The notes beneath the pieces are model-generated. The model had not been told where the DNA came from. It was given only the letters and a program-made list of their open reading frames with translations, and made no database searches. DNA of 13,560 bases from contig BNUP01000056.1 of assembly GCA_025997455.1 (NCBI GenBank), positions 1-13,560 of the forward strand, given 5' to 3'. The translations under genes and the position numbers were made by a program. Below, piece by piece: positions 1-7,107 of the stretch (positions within the stretch are counted from its first letter, which is position 1; each line of letters begins with the position of its first letter). The stretch comes from Fibrobacterales bacterium (GTDB lineage: Bacteria > Fibrobacterota > Fibrobacteria > Fibrobacterales > Fibrobacteraceae).

Positions 1-78
1 CCCTTTTTCAAAAATAACTCTCCGACTTCTATCGCCTGATTAAGCAGTCCGCCCGGATTATATCGCAAATCCAAAACC
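1..78. repeat. 78-bp exact inverted copy of part of the S41 protease gene
   Basis: These bases are the exact reverse complement of 837-914, the segment encoding the conserved LDLRYNPGG region of the protease. The similarity resumes at 79-87, which is the reverse complement of 821-829, after a 7-base gap (830-836 missing). It then runs into the leader repeat. The copy lies at the very left edge. It could be a chimeric inverted join from amplification or assembly, or a true partial inverted duplication. The sequence alone cannot decide. Confidence 0.95.
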
Positions 79-157
79 TCATACCCTATTTTTGCAATGC
101 TAAATTTACCATCTCTACTCTCTACTCTCTCAACTTTTTCTACTTTACCCCCTATGA
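79..157 (+). repeat. Leader repeat, copy 1 (before the S41 protease)
   Basis: The segment holds ATACCCTATTTTTGCA (81-96), which also occurs exactly on the minus strand at 6928-6913. Three tandem heptamers follow (TCTCTAC, TCTCTAC, TCTCTCA; 112-132), then CAACTTTTTCTACTTT and a run of five C just before the ATG at 154. The heptamers, the TTTTTCTAC box and the C run reappear in the same order before ilvD (7137-7185). TATTTTTG (88-95 region) fits the TAnnTTTG -10 box of Bacteroidota-type promoters, so a promoter role is possible. No purine-rich ribosome binding site is visible. Confidence 0.7.
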
Positions 158-1983
158 ATTCTCTTAAATTGTCGCTGTTTCCGGTTTTAACATTTCTCGT
201 TATCTTCACGGCGTGCGGGAGTCCGCCTGTGGAAGCAAAATCTTCAGGGGATTTTTATGAAGAAGTTTCTCGCCTGAATAAAGTTCTCTCGGAGATAAAT
301 CTCAAATATGTGGAAGAAATTGACCCGAACGAGGTGACAGATGCGGCACTCGGCGGGATTCGCAATGTGTTAGACCCTAATACTGCGGTGCTCGACCCAA
401 AGGCAAGCGATAATTTGAAGGTTGCAACGGACGGAGAATTTGGCGGAATCGGCATAACAATAAGCATTCGCGACAATATGCTTACGGTTATTTCACCGCT
501 GTCGGGCACTCCTGCCTATAACCTCGGAATTAGAGCGGGCGATAAAATTTTGAACATTAACGGAAAATCCACCAAAGACCTTTCTCTCGATGCGGCGGTT
601 GAGCAATTGCGCGGAAAAGTCGGTTCGGATGTGACTGTTACAATCGGGCGCGAGGGAACGGCTACCCCCTTTGATGTTACGATAACGAGGGCAAAAATTG
701 TGGTGCATGCGGTTCCATACGCAGGAATGATAGATAAAGAAGTCGGTTATATTCAACTCGCATCGTTTAGCCAAAAAACCGCAAGCGAACTCGAAGAGAA
801 TATTGATAAACTTAAAAAACAGGGTATGAAAAAGTTGGTTTTGGATTTGCGATATAATCCGGGCGGACTGCTTAATCAGGCGATAGAAGTCGGAGAGTTA
901 TTTTTGAAAAAGGGAAATCGCATTGTGAGCACCAAAGGCAGAACGGTTAATTCCGAGACCAATTCCTCAAAGAACGGAATTTTGAGCGATGATACGCAAA
1001 TTGCGGTATTGGTGAATCAGGGTTCGGCAAGTGCGGCGGAAATTGTTGCGGGTGCCTTGCAGGATTGGGATAGGGCTATTGTGGTGGGAAAAACCTCGTT
1101 TGGGAAAGGGAGCGTGCAGACGATTTTTCCGCTCGATTATGACGGACGCGCTTTGAAATTGACAACCGCATTTTATTATTTGCCTTTCGGCAGGTGCGTG
1201 AATAAACCTGAAAACGGAATTAAGGGGCACGGTGCAAACGGGTCAAGCAGCAGTGTTGGCGGAGATGAAGACGGGTCGGAGGTAGCGGCTCCCGATACTC
1301 TGGTAAAAGATACGGCGGTTCGCGATACACAGGTGTTTTACACGGCAGGCGGTCGCAAGATGTATGGCGGCGGCGGCATAACTCCGGATGTAGATGTGGA
1401 ATTGAAAGCCATTCCTTGGATTGCACAGGTGCAGGAGAGAATGTCTCTCTATTTCCGTTTTGCCGTGAAATACCGTGCTCAAATAGGCGATGCGGCGGCA
1501 AAAATAGATTCGTCTTGGGTTGTTCCCGACAGCGTGTTCAATGCATTTCGCAACTTTGCGGCACAAGATACCAACTTCACCAAAATAAAAAGCAACGCTC
1601 AAACAATAACCGATGCGGTGGAAGAGGCGTTGGTTAAGGAGCAGAACATTTTCGGCGATACTTCAAAAACTCTCAAAGATACAGTTTTATCCGCACGAAT
1701 TGCGGATTTGCGAAATGCACTTGCAATACAGAATGAGAAACACGCTTTGGATACAAAGAATTACTCACTGAATGCGATTAAGCGCGAACTTATTGCGGCG
1801 GCTAAAGGAGATGAGGCGCGGATTGCGTTTATGTTAAAAGACGATGCACAGTTGGCGGAGGCGGTGAAGTATTTGAAAAATGATTCGTTGTATAAAAGCA
1901 TAATGAAACCGATAAAAGCGGCACCCGCAAAATCCGCAGATAAAAATTCCGTAAAAACAACAGAGAAGGGAAAGAAAAAATAA
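154..1983 (+). CDS. S41-family carboxyl-terminal processing protease (CtpA/Prc type)
   Basis: This is a PDZ-containing serine protease that trims C-termini of envelope proteins, 609 aa from the chosen start. Residues 1-21 form a hydrophobic signal ending in FTAC, a passable lipobox, so a lipoprotein is likely. A PDZ domain spans about 95-170 (FGGIGITIS, GIRAGDKILNING). The S41 catalytic domain spans about 195-350: LDLRYNPGG (230-238), NQGSASAAEI with predicted nucleophile Ser293, and TSFGKGSVQ with Lys318 and Gln322. The Ser-Lys spacing of 25 matches the family. A low-complexity Gly/Ser/Asp insert (about 355-385) precedes GGRKMYGGGGITPDV, and the tail is lysine-rich. An upstream in-frame ATG at 97 lies inside the leader repeat and would bury the signal peptide, so ATG 154 is preferred. 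The stop overlaps the MlaE start by one base. Confidence 0.93.
   Translation: MNSLKLSLFPVLTFLVIFTACGSPPVEAKSSGDFYEEVSRLNKVLSEINLKYVEEIDPNEVTDAALGGIRNVLDPNTAVLDPKASDNLKVATDGEFGGIGITISIRDNMLTVISPLSGTPAYNLGIRAGDKILNINGKSTKDLSLDAAVEQLRGKVGSDVTVTIGREGTATPFDVTITRAKIVVHAVPYAGMIDKEVGYIQLASFSQKTASELEENIDKLKKQGMKKLVLDLRYNPGGLLNQAIEVGELFLKKGNRIVSTKGRTVNSETNSSKNGILSDDTQIAVLVNQGSASAAEIVAGALQDWDRAIVVGKTSFGKGSVQTIFPLDYDGRALKLTTAFYYLPFGRCVNKPENGIKGHGANGSSSSVGGDEDGSEVAAPDTLVKDTAVRDTQVFYTAGGRKMYGGGGITPDVDVELKAIPWIAQVQERMSLYFRFAVKYRAQIGDAAAKIDSSWVVPDSVFNAFRNFAAQDTNFTKIKSNAQTITDAVEEALVKEQNIFGDTSKTLKDTVLSARIADLRNALAIQNEKHALDTKNYSLNAIKRELIAAAKGDEARIAFMLKDDAQLAEAVKYLKNDSLYKSIMKPIKAAPAKSADKNSVKTTEKGKKK
837..914. repeat. 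Internal partner of the left-edge inverted repeat
   Basis: This segment of the S41 protease gene is matched without mismatch by the reverse complement of 1-78. It sits in an intact, well-conserved reading frame, so it is most likely the original and the edge copy the derivative. Confidence 0.95.
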
Positions 1984-2765
1984 TGCCGAGTGAGTCCGTT
2001 GTAGTTGAGCCGCTCGGTAAATTTGTCCGTCGCGGTTTCAGTGGTGCAATTCGCTATTTCGCGTTCATTTTGGAATCGCTCCACAATGTTTTTGCCGCAA
2101 TACAATGTTTTCATTTGACCGTTGAACAGATGTTTCGCATTGGAATAACCAGCATTCCGCTTGTGGCAACAACTTCAATTTTCACGGGAAGTATAATGAG
2201 TTGGCAACTCGCTTACCAATTTGCAGATATGATTCCGCTCACCTATGTTGGAATGGCAGTGGGAAAATCCGTTATGACCGAACTCGCACCGATTTTAACC
2301 GCTATGGTTTTGGCGGGTCGCATTGGAGCATCTATGTGCTCCGAACTCGGCACAATGGCTGTTACGGAACAATTAGATGCCTACAATGTTCTCGGTATGA
2401 ATCCATATAAATTTTTAATAGTTCCGCGAATGTCCGCCGCCGTGATTATGATTCCCGTCCTCACGATTTTGAGTATTTTTGTAGGTCTTTTGGGCGGTTT
2501 TTTTGTCGCTTGGGTGTATAAGGATGTGTCTTTTCATACATTTTTCAGCGGCGTTCGATTGAGTTATCACGATTGGGATTTTGCGGTGGGTTTGATTAAA
2601 GCGGCATTGTTCGGCTTTTTCATTTCGAGTTATGCATGTTATTTTGGGTATTACACAAAAAATGGTGCGGAAGGTGTGGGAAAGAGCACAAAAGCAACCG
2701 TAGTTTTTAGTATGACTAGCATTTTAATCGGCGGTTTTACACTGAGTAAAATTTTGTTGATTTGA
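1983..2765 (+). CDS. mlaE: MlaE-family ABC transporter permease
   Basis: This is an inner-membrane permease of the MlaE family, which works with an MlaF ATPase and MlaD-type MCE protein in lipid transport between inner and outer membranes. The 260 aa match the family length. Visible signatures are ELAPILTAMVLAGRIGA (100-116), ELGTMAVTEQLDAYNVLGMNP (121-141), VPR (147-149) and the C-terminal GYYTKNGAEGVG, with about five hydrophobic segments. ATG shares its A with the protease TAA stop (TAATG), indicating translational coupling. The expected MlaF and MCE genes are not next door: the following gene is an unrelated PAAR protein. The family call is firm, but the subtype (organelle-like versus Mla) is not. 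Confidence 0.92.
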   Translation: MPSESVVVEPLGKFVRRGFSGAIRYFAFILESLHNVFAAIQCFHLTVEQMFRIGITSIPLVATTSIFTGSIMSWQLAYQFADMIPLTYVGMAVGKSVMTELAPILTAMVLAGRIGASMCSELGTMAVTEQLDAYNVLGMNPYKFLIVPRMSAAVIMIPVLTILSIFVGLLGGFFVAWVYKDVSFHTFFSGVRLSYHDWDFAVGLIKAALFGFFISSYACYFGYYTKNGAEGVGKSTKATVVFSMTSILIGGFTLSKILLI

Positions 2766-2818
2766 TGGAGATGTTTTCTCTTCTAAAACTTTCGTTTCAC
2801 TCTAACTTTAATTCTTTC

Positions 2819-2896
2819 GTAGGCATTAAGTTTAATTGTGATAATTGCCTATATTGAGGGGAATCCCCTATACCCCAAACTTTCTACTTTCCCCAA
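2819..2896 (+). repeat. Intergenic palindromes and leader repeat, copy 2 (before the PAAR gene)
   Basis: TAGGCA (2820-2825) pairs with TGCCTA (2846-2851), and AGGGGA (2857-2862) pairs with TCCCCT (2864-2869). CCCTATACCCC (2866-2876) and ACTTTCTACTTTCCCC (2879-2894) follow, just before the ATG at 2897. The last box matches TTTTCTACTTTACCCC before the protease and TTTTTCTACCTTTCCCC before ilvD. No T-tract follows the palindromes, so they are not obvious terminators. Confidence 0.55.
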
Positions 2897-3193
2897 ATGC
2901 CTTTTGCCGCACGAATGTCCGATATGCACTCTTGTCCTATGCAGAACCCTACCGTTCCGCCAACTCCGCATATAGGCGGTGCAATAACGAGCGGGAACTC
3001 AAGTATTTTAATAAACAAAATGCCTGCTGCCGCAATCGGGGATTCTTGTTTTTGTGCGGGATCGCCGGATACAATAACAAGCGGTTCGTCTTCTGTGTTT
3101 ATCGGTAAAAAACCTATGGCACGAATTGGTGACTCAACAGCGCACGGCGGAATTATTACAAGCGGCGAATTAAGTGTGATAATCGGGGGCTAA
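2897..3193 (+). CDS. PAAR-domain spike-tip protein
   Basis: This small PAAR protein (98 aa) is of the kind that caps the VgrG/PAAR spike of type VI secretion or other contractile injection systems and sharpens the tip. The whole protein is one PAAR domain: MPFAARMSDMHSC at the start, then repeated units such as PHIGGAITSG, ILINKMPAAAIGD, CFCAGSPDTITSGS, VFIGKKPMARIGDSTAHGG and a terminal VIIGG. The Cys and His residues expected to bind metal are present (His11, Cys13, Cys51, Cys53, His83). The start at 2897 gives the family's usual opening. There is no toxin extension, and no VgrG, Hcp or sheath gene is in the window, so it is an orphan here. The next gene starts 3 bases after its stop. Confidence 0.9.
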   Translation: MPFAARMSDMHSCPMQNPTVPPTPHIGGAITSGNSSILINKMPAAAIGDSCFCAGSPDTITSGSSSVFIGKKPMARIGDSTAHGGIITSGELSVIIGG

Positions 3194-3196
3194 AAA

Positions 3197-4273
3197 GTGC
3201 CTGTAAAAGAAGTTGAAGTTTCTACGGAAAAAGAGCAGTTTTTCAATTGCGCCTTTCTCGCCGCACTCGCAAACGGAAAAAGCGTTATACACAGCGTTCG
3301 CCAAACACCGGAAATATTGGCATTTGCAGACTATTTGGGAGAGATCGGTTCTGAGGTTTCAATAATTGAATTACCCAAAACCGGCTCAGAAAATCGAGAA
3401 TTTGATTGGGAAATTACAGGCACAAATTTCAATTATAAAAAACCTTTGGACTTAAATTGGTTAGGAAATGAATTGCCGTATCAACAGAGAAATCAAAAAA
3501 TTGTCGCACAATTATTAAACGGCTCATCGCTTTGTTTTGAAGAAAAAATTGCAGTTCGCGATTCGCTTATACGAGAACTTGCAACATTCGGAGCACAGGT
3601 AAAATGGGTTCAAGACGGCACCGATGAACCCGATGAACTCACCCGCCGCCTCGCACGCGTGCAAAAAATTAAGAACGAAAGAAAATGGATTTTTGATATG
3701 CAGCCGTCCCGCTCGCTTCTCGCAAAGGAACGCTACATTGCAGGCGATGTATCACAAGCCGCAGCCGTAATACTCGCTACAACCCTCACTCCAAATTCGG
3801 AAATAAAAATTAAAAATGTCAATTTAGACCAAAGCCGCGCGGGAATTTTCGGAGCGTTCAAACGACTCGGTGCAGAAATAGAAATCACCTCTCGACACGA
3901 AAGAGGAAATGATATATGGGGCGATATTTCGGTTAAATCTGCAAAATCTTTAGTCGGCAAACGATTTAATCCAGATGTTCTCGCAACTTGCTTAGACGAA
4001 ATTCCGCTTCTTGCGGTAATGGCAAGTTTTGCCGAAGACGAAACCGTTTTGCACATCCCGACTTATGCTCTCAACTACTGCAAGCCCGTTCTCAGTTGCC
4101 TTTTCACAAACTTAAAACTTGCGGGTATAGACTGCGGACTTTTTGAAGAGGGGTTGATTTTGCGCGGCAGAGATGAAATCATTCCTGCGGATTTTGACAG
4201 TGCGGGATTTCCTATCCTTGAACTCGCCCTTGAAGTGCTGGCAACCTCTAAGAATTTCGTTAGAAATTCTTAG
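3197..4273 (+). CDS. EPSP-synthase-like protein, degenerate and C-terminally shortened
   Basis: The 358-aa protein resembles 5-enolpyruvylshikimate-3-phosphate synthase (AroA), which normally makes EPSP from shikimate-3-phosphate and PEP. The fold signature is clear in the second half: AGDVSQAAAVILATTLTPNSEI (182-203), the NVNLDQSRAGIFGAFKRLGAEI region, GDISV, and LDEIPLLAVMASFA (266-279). Key positions are lost. The N-terminal GSKS-type motif reads STEKEQFF, the KESDR-like motif reads NYCKPV, the DHR region reads DSAGFP, and the middle is shorter than the usual roughly 430 aa. Residues 348-358 are encoded by the perfect hairpin at 4239-4282, so about 30 native C-terminal residues appear to be missing. 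The start is GTG, 3 bases after the PAAR stop, with GGGGG upstream. It is probably a pseudoenzyme or decaying paralogue. Confidence 0.7.
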   Translation: MPVKEVEVSTEKEQFFNCAFLAALANGKSVIHSVRQTPEILAFADYLGEIGSEVSIIELPKTGSENREFDWEITGTNFNYKKPLDLNWLGNELPYQQRNQKIVAQLLNGSSLCFEEKIAVRDSLIRELATFGAQVKWVQDGTDEPDELTRRLARVQKIKNERKWIFDMQPSRSLLAKERYIAGDVSQAAAVILATTLTPNSEIKIKNVNLDQSRAGIFGAFKRLGAEIEITSRHERGNDIWGDISVKSAKSLVGKRFNPDVLATCLDEIPLLAVMASFAEDETVLHIPTYALNYCKPVLSCLFTNLKLAGIDCGLFEEGLILRGRDEIIPADFDSAGFPILELALEVLATSKNFVRNS

Positions 4274-4282
4274 AGGTTGCCA
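4239..4282. repeat. Perfect 20-bp stem, 4-base loop hairpin
   Basis: Left arm 4239-4258 and right arm 4263-4282 are exact reverse complements around a GTTA loop. The core reads GGCAACCTCTAAGAATTTC on the left. The hairpin encodes the last 11 residues and stop of the EPSP-synthase-like gene. No T-run follows, so it is unlike an intrinsic terminator and more like a mobile palindromic repeat that landed in the gene end. Confidence 0.9.
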
Positions 4283-4291
4283 AGCGACATT

Positions 4292-4385
4292 GGCGAACCA
4301 TTAAATGCCTTGTTTTATGCGGGTTCGCCGTCGTCTCTAAAAATTCTACTTTAGCAAAATTGTCTTGTAAAAGAATTTTTAGAGA
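4292..4385. repeat. Further nested inverted repeats of the 4239-4385 palindrome cluster
   Basis: GGCGAACC (4292-4299) pairs with GGTTCGCC (4322-4329). TCTCTAAAAATTCT (4334-4347) pairs exactly with AGAATTTTTAGAGA (4372-4385). The second pair resembles the arms of the hairpin at 4239-4282 (CTCTAAGAATTTC versus CTCTAAAAATTCT), so outer arms at 4245-4258 and 4372-4385 form imperfect terminal inverted repeats around roughly 140 bases. No coding potential and no clear target-site duplication were found. Confidence 0.75.
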
Positions 4386-4404
4386 TTAGTTATTCGGGGA
4401 AAAA

Positions 4405-5304
4405 ATGAAAATCGGTATAATCACCCGCAGGGAAAATAACCCAAACCTTGAAGAGGCTTTGGAAAGCATAAGAAATTGGGAAAAGTCGCACAGCACAAAA
4501 ATAGTTTATGAAGACGAAAAGAATTTGAAAAAATGCGATGCCATTGTTGCGGTGGGCGGAGACGGGACGGTGCTTTCGGCGGCACATATAGCATTTGAAA
4601 AACAGACACCCATAGTAGGTATAAATGCGGGCAGAGTGGGTTTTTTGGCAGATTACAAATTGGAAGAAATTTCCATTGTTTTGAACTCGCTTGCAAGCGG
4701 AGATTTCGGCACGCAGAACAGAATTATGCTCGACGGTTCGGTTTTTAGCAAGGGCACAATCGGCAAAGGCAAAAAAAATAAAAAAATACTAAACAGAACG
4801 GTGCTGAACGAAATTTTTTTACACGCACACGCACCGCAAAGGATGATTAACTTAGAAGTTAAAATTAACGATAAATTCCTAACGGAATATTGGGCAGATT
4901 CTCTTATGCTTGCCACTCCTACCGGCTCAACCGCTTACAATTTGGCTGCAGGCGGACCTATAATATACCCTTCGGCGGAGGCTTTTGTTTTGAACCCTGT
5001 TAATCCTATGAGTTTGTCCGTGCGACCGCTGATTATTCCTTCAAATTGCGAATGCAAAATAAGATGTGTTGCAGGCAGCACTGCCGAGATGGTTTTTGAC
5101 GGGCATTTTTCGGAACAATTAAACGAAGGTGAAGAATTGCGAATTTGCAAGAGCAAGTTCCTAACCAGATTTGCCCGCATTAACACCCCCGCCGACAAAG
5201 CAAAATGCACGGATACCAAAGACTCCGACAAAGACGGTTTTGTACAGGCGTTAAAAGAAAAACTCGGTTGGACGGGGAAAATTACTGGGACCAGTAGGAC
5301 TTGA
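4405..5304 (+). CDS. nadK: NAD kinase
   Basis: This cytoplasmic ATP/polyphosphate NAD kinase phosphorylates NAD to NADP. The 299 aa have the family length. GGDGT (51-55) is the nucleotide-binding/catalytic motif, followed by INAGRVGFLAD (73-83), LNE (134-136) and TPTGSTAYNLAAGGPI (171-186). SLSVRPLIIPS follows, as in the family. GGGGA (4396-4400) lies 4 bases before the ATG. A lysine-rich stretch at about 119-128 looks like a surface loop insertion. The last seven codons run into the 3' end of the opposite-strand tRNA (5286-5359), so coding sequence and tRNA overlap by 19 bases tail to tail. It is separated from the EPSP-synthase-like gene by the palindrome cluster and has no evident operon partner. 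Confidence 0.95.
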   Translation: MKIGIITRRENNPNLEEALESIRNWEKSHSTKIVYEDEKNLKKCDAIVAVGGDGTVLSAAHIAFEKQTPIVGINAGRVGFLADYKLEEISIVLNSLASGDFGTQNRIMLDGSVFSKGTIGKGKKNKKILNRTVLNEIFLHAHAPQRMINLEVKINDKFLTEYWADSLMLATPTGSTAYNLAAGGPIIYPSAEAFVLNPVNPMSLSVRPLIIPSNCECKIRCVAGSTAEMVFDGHFSEQLNEGEELRICKSKFLTRFARINTPADKAKCTDTKDSDKDGFVQALKEKLGWTGKITGTSRT

Positions 5305-5359
5305 ACCTACGACCAGCGGATTATGAGTCCGCTGCTCTAACCGACTGAGCTATAGTCCC
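5286..5359 (-). tRNA. tRNA with CAU anticodon (tRNA-Ile2 or elongator tRNA-Met)
   Basis: Read on the minus strand it folds as a standard 74-nt cloverleaf. The acceptor arms are GGGACTA and TGGTCCC (one G-U pair), the D arm is GCTC/GAGC, the anticodon stem GCGGA/TCCGC encloses loop CTCATAA, and the T arm is GTAGG/CCTAC with TTCAAGT. The discriminator is A and CCA is not encoded. The anticodon CAT with a TGGTC variable loop resembles tRNA-Ile2, whose C34 is changed to lysidine by TilS, but elongator Met cannot be excluded. Initiator Met is unlikely because position 1 pairs with 72 and the anticodon stem lacks the three G-C pairs. Confidence 0.95.
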
Positions 5360-5385
5360 GTGTTAGGCAAAACAATATACAAAAT

Positions 5386-6810
5386 TTACCCGTGCTGCAA
5401 CAGCAACAGATAATGCTCCGCCGTATCTTGCCAAGTAATTCTCAGTTTGGCTGCATTTGAGATGAGCCTTCCCCACAAGGTCGGGGAATTATGAAAAAGT
5501 TGTTCCGCCGTGCGAATCTGATTCAAAATCAAATCCGGAGAGTCGTCGTCTGCGACAAAGGAATTAGCCCTTTCCTCGTTCCCCTGAACTTCCTCGCCAT
5601 AAGGAATTGTGAAAATCAGCGGTCGCTTTGAGCGGCGATTGGTCAATACAAGAGCACCCACGGCGAAACTCTTCAAAAGAATAACAGCCGAAGGTTCTTC
5701 CAAATTTATCGTAAAAAACAAATCGGATGCGAGCATTCGTTCGTGCAAAACCGCCTCATTTTCCGCAGGCGGCAAAAGTACAATTTTTCCCTTGTGCTGA
5801 GCAGATACTGCCGCAAAATAGGAATAAGCGGGGTGATTCGCATGGATGCGCAAAGCCAATTGCAAGTTCAATTTCATCATATCGTAAATTATTGTGGAAA
5901 TTACCTGCGATGAATTTCCAAAGCCGTTTTCAATATGTGCATACATCAACATACTTTCATCGCTTGAAAGTCCGCTTTGCTTTCTGAACTCCGCTTTACT
6001 TTTCTTTTTTGCCATTGTCAATTCAGCCGTGTCGTTCCAATTGTCCCACTTCTCGTAATCTATGCCGTTTTGAATACCGAATAATTTTGGTTTGCAACTC
6101 TCCAAAAAACCACGGATTCCGCCGGGTAAATCGCTTGAAAGAAGATGAAAAAGATAACTTATAGAAGTAAAAGCCACCTTATCAGCATATAGAATTGCCG
6201 CCTTCAAAAACGATACCTTGCCCCAAAATTCATAACCGTCTATGTTAAAACCTTCGGGGGGCAATCCTATGAGAGGAATATCATTCGGGTTGCAATAGCA
6301 GTCATATTTTATATTGTGAATGGTTAAAAATACCGGAATTTCTCCAAAAAAATCCTTATACACACCTTTTGCAAGCGCTCCCGCCACCCCGCTCCATTCG
6401 TGGCAATGGATATAATCGGGTTGAAATCCTGATTTTATGCACCAATCGAGTGCAACCGATGTTAAAAATGCAAAACGCAAATGGTTATCGTTGTATGAAC
6501 TTTTACCGCTGTCGCCATAAACTCCGTCTCTGCCAAAATAATCATCTGCCCGTACGAATAAATTTTCATCATTTTTTGACTTTATAATTGAATATTCTTT
6601 TTTCTGCACCCGCTCTGTTCCGCCGCCGATTACCTCAAACTGTTTTTTAACATTGTCATTTTGTGAGGCGAGTAATCGGTTGTAATAGGGGACGAATCCC
6701 AAAATCTCTATGCCTTGCGTTTTATATGCAGAGACGATATAACCCACCGCACGGGCGAGCGGGCTGTCGCTAAAGGAATAATCTTCCGAGCATATAACAA
6801 GAATTTTCAC
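5386..6810 (-). CDS. GT5-family glycogen/starch synthase-like protein (divergent)
   Basis: It resembles GlgA, which extends alpha-1,4-glucan from ADP-glucose. From GTG 6810 it has 474 aa, the usual length; this start follows AAGAGG (plus-strand 6815-6820). An ATG at 6855 would add 15 residues. N-terminal half: KILVICSED, then DYIHCHEWSG (132-141, for family HAHDW) and FLTIHNIKY (161-169). C-terminal half: FGIQNGIDYEKW (244-255), EEPSAV (371-376, for family EPCGL) and a closing ITWQDTAEHYLLL. Several functional residues look replaced. The KxGGL loop reads SDSPLA, the SRLxxQKG motif with catalytic Arg and Lys reads AHIENGFG, and the GGLxDTV loop is absent. It is either a diverged synthase or an inactive homologue. 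It lies 26 bases upstream of the tRNA on the same strand, so they may share a transcript. Confidence 0.75.
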   Translation of the reverse strand: MKILVICSEDYSFSDSPLARAVGYIVSAYKTQGIEILGFVPYYNRLLASQNDNVKKQFEVIGGGTERVQKKEYSIIKSKNDENLFVRADDYFGRDGVYGDSGKSSYNDNHLRFAFLTSVALDWCIKSGFQPDYIHCHEWSGVAGALAKGVYKDFFGEIPVFLTIHNIKYDCYCNPNDIPLIGLPPEGFNIDGYEFWGKVSFLKAAILYADKVAFTSISYLFHLLSSDLPGGIRGFLESCKPKLFGIQNGIDYEKWDNWNDTAELTMAKKKSKAEFRKQSGLSSDESMLMYAHIENGFGNSSQVISTIIYDMMKLNLQLALRIHANHPAYSYFAAVSAQHKGKIVLLPPAENEAVLHERMLASDLFFTINLEEPSAVILLKSFAVGALVLTNRRSKRPLIFTIPYGEEVQGNEERANSFVADDDSPDLILNQIRTAEQLFHNSPTLWGRLISNAAKLRITWQDTAEHYLLLLQHG

Positions 6811-6823
6811 GGGACCTCTTATG

Positions 6824-6831
6824 CAAAGATA
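6824..6831 (-). promoter_or_regulatory. Possible TAnnTTTG -10 box before the glgA-like gene
   Basis: The minus strand reads TATCTTTG, matching the TAnnTTTG -10 box of Bacteroidota-type promoters, with TTG about 21 bases upstream. It lies only about 13 bases before GTG 6810, leaving an almost leaderless transcript that would exclude the visible AGAGG site. The box and that start therefore do not agree well, and the call is tentative. Confidence 0.25.
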
Positions 6832-6880
6832 AATTATTTTTTCAAAAAACGGCAATTTTTTTTCATTTTCACCTATTCTA

Positions 6881-6928
6881 CTTCATAATAGGGAAGTGAG
6901 GAAACTCGGCGGTGCAAAAATAGGGTAT
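6881..6928 (-). repeat. Leader repeat, orphan copy upstream of the glgA-like gene
   Basis: On the minus strand it starts with ATACCCTATTTTTGCA, identical to 81-96, and ends with CACTTCCCTATTATGAAG, like the CTTTCCCCATTATGAAA before ilvD. The ATG here (6886-6884) is followed at once by an in-frame TAG, so this copy carries no gene. It shows that the repeat can exist without a coding sequence behind it. Confidence 0.6.
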
Positions 6929-7107
6929 AGGGAAGGGGTGTGGCTGGTGGTGGGGAGAAAGAAATTGTAGGGGCGTGGTTTTTAACCCGCCCTTTTAGAA
7001 TTGCAGAGAATCGTCATTCTGCGCGTGGTCGCAGAATCCATAGAGTTTTTTGGTGCACTCGGCACACACCGCGTTCGCTTGTTAATGGAAAACTCGGCGT
7101 TGCAAGG

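Noticed and set aside
97..153. Upstream ATG extending the protease by 19 residues
   Set aside because: The extension is the translated pyrimidine heptamer repeat and would bury the lipoprotein-like signal peptide that begins at 154.
1..258. Minus-strand frame open for about 85 codons that reads into the S41 motif LDLRYNPGG at the left edge
   Set aside because: It has no convincing start, runs antisense through the protease signal peptide and heptamer repeats, and its S41-like part is the exact inverted copy of 837-914. I treat it as a by-product of the inverted join, not a second protease.
4239..4282. Intrinsic terminator of the EPSP-synthase-like gene
   Set aside because: The stem lies inside the coding frame, is AT-rich in its upper half and has no T-run after it.
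6971..6996. Intrinsic terminator (GC stem followed by TTTT)
   Set aside because: It lies between divergent genes where no transcript is expected to end, and only four T follow. It looks more like a dispersed repeat.
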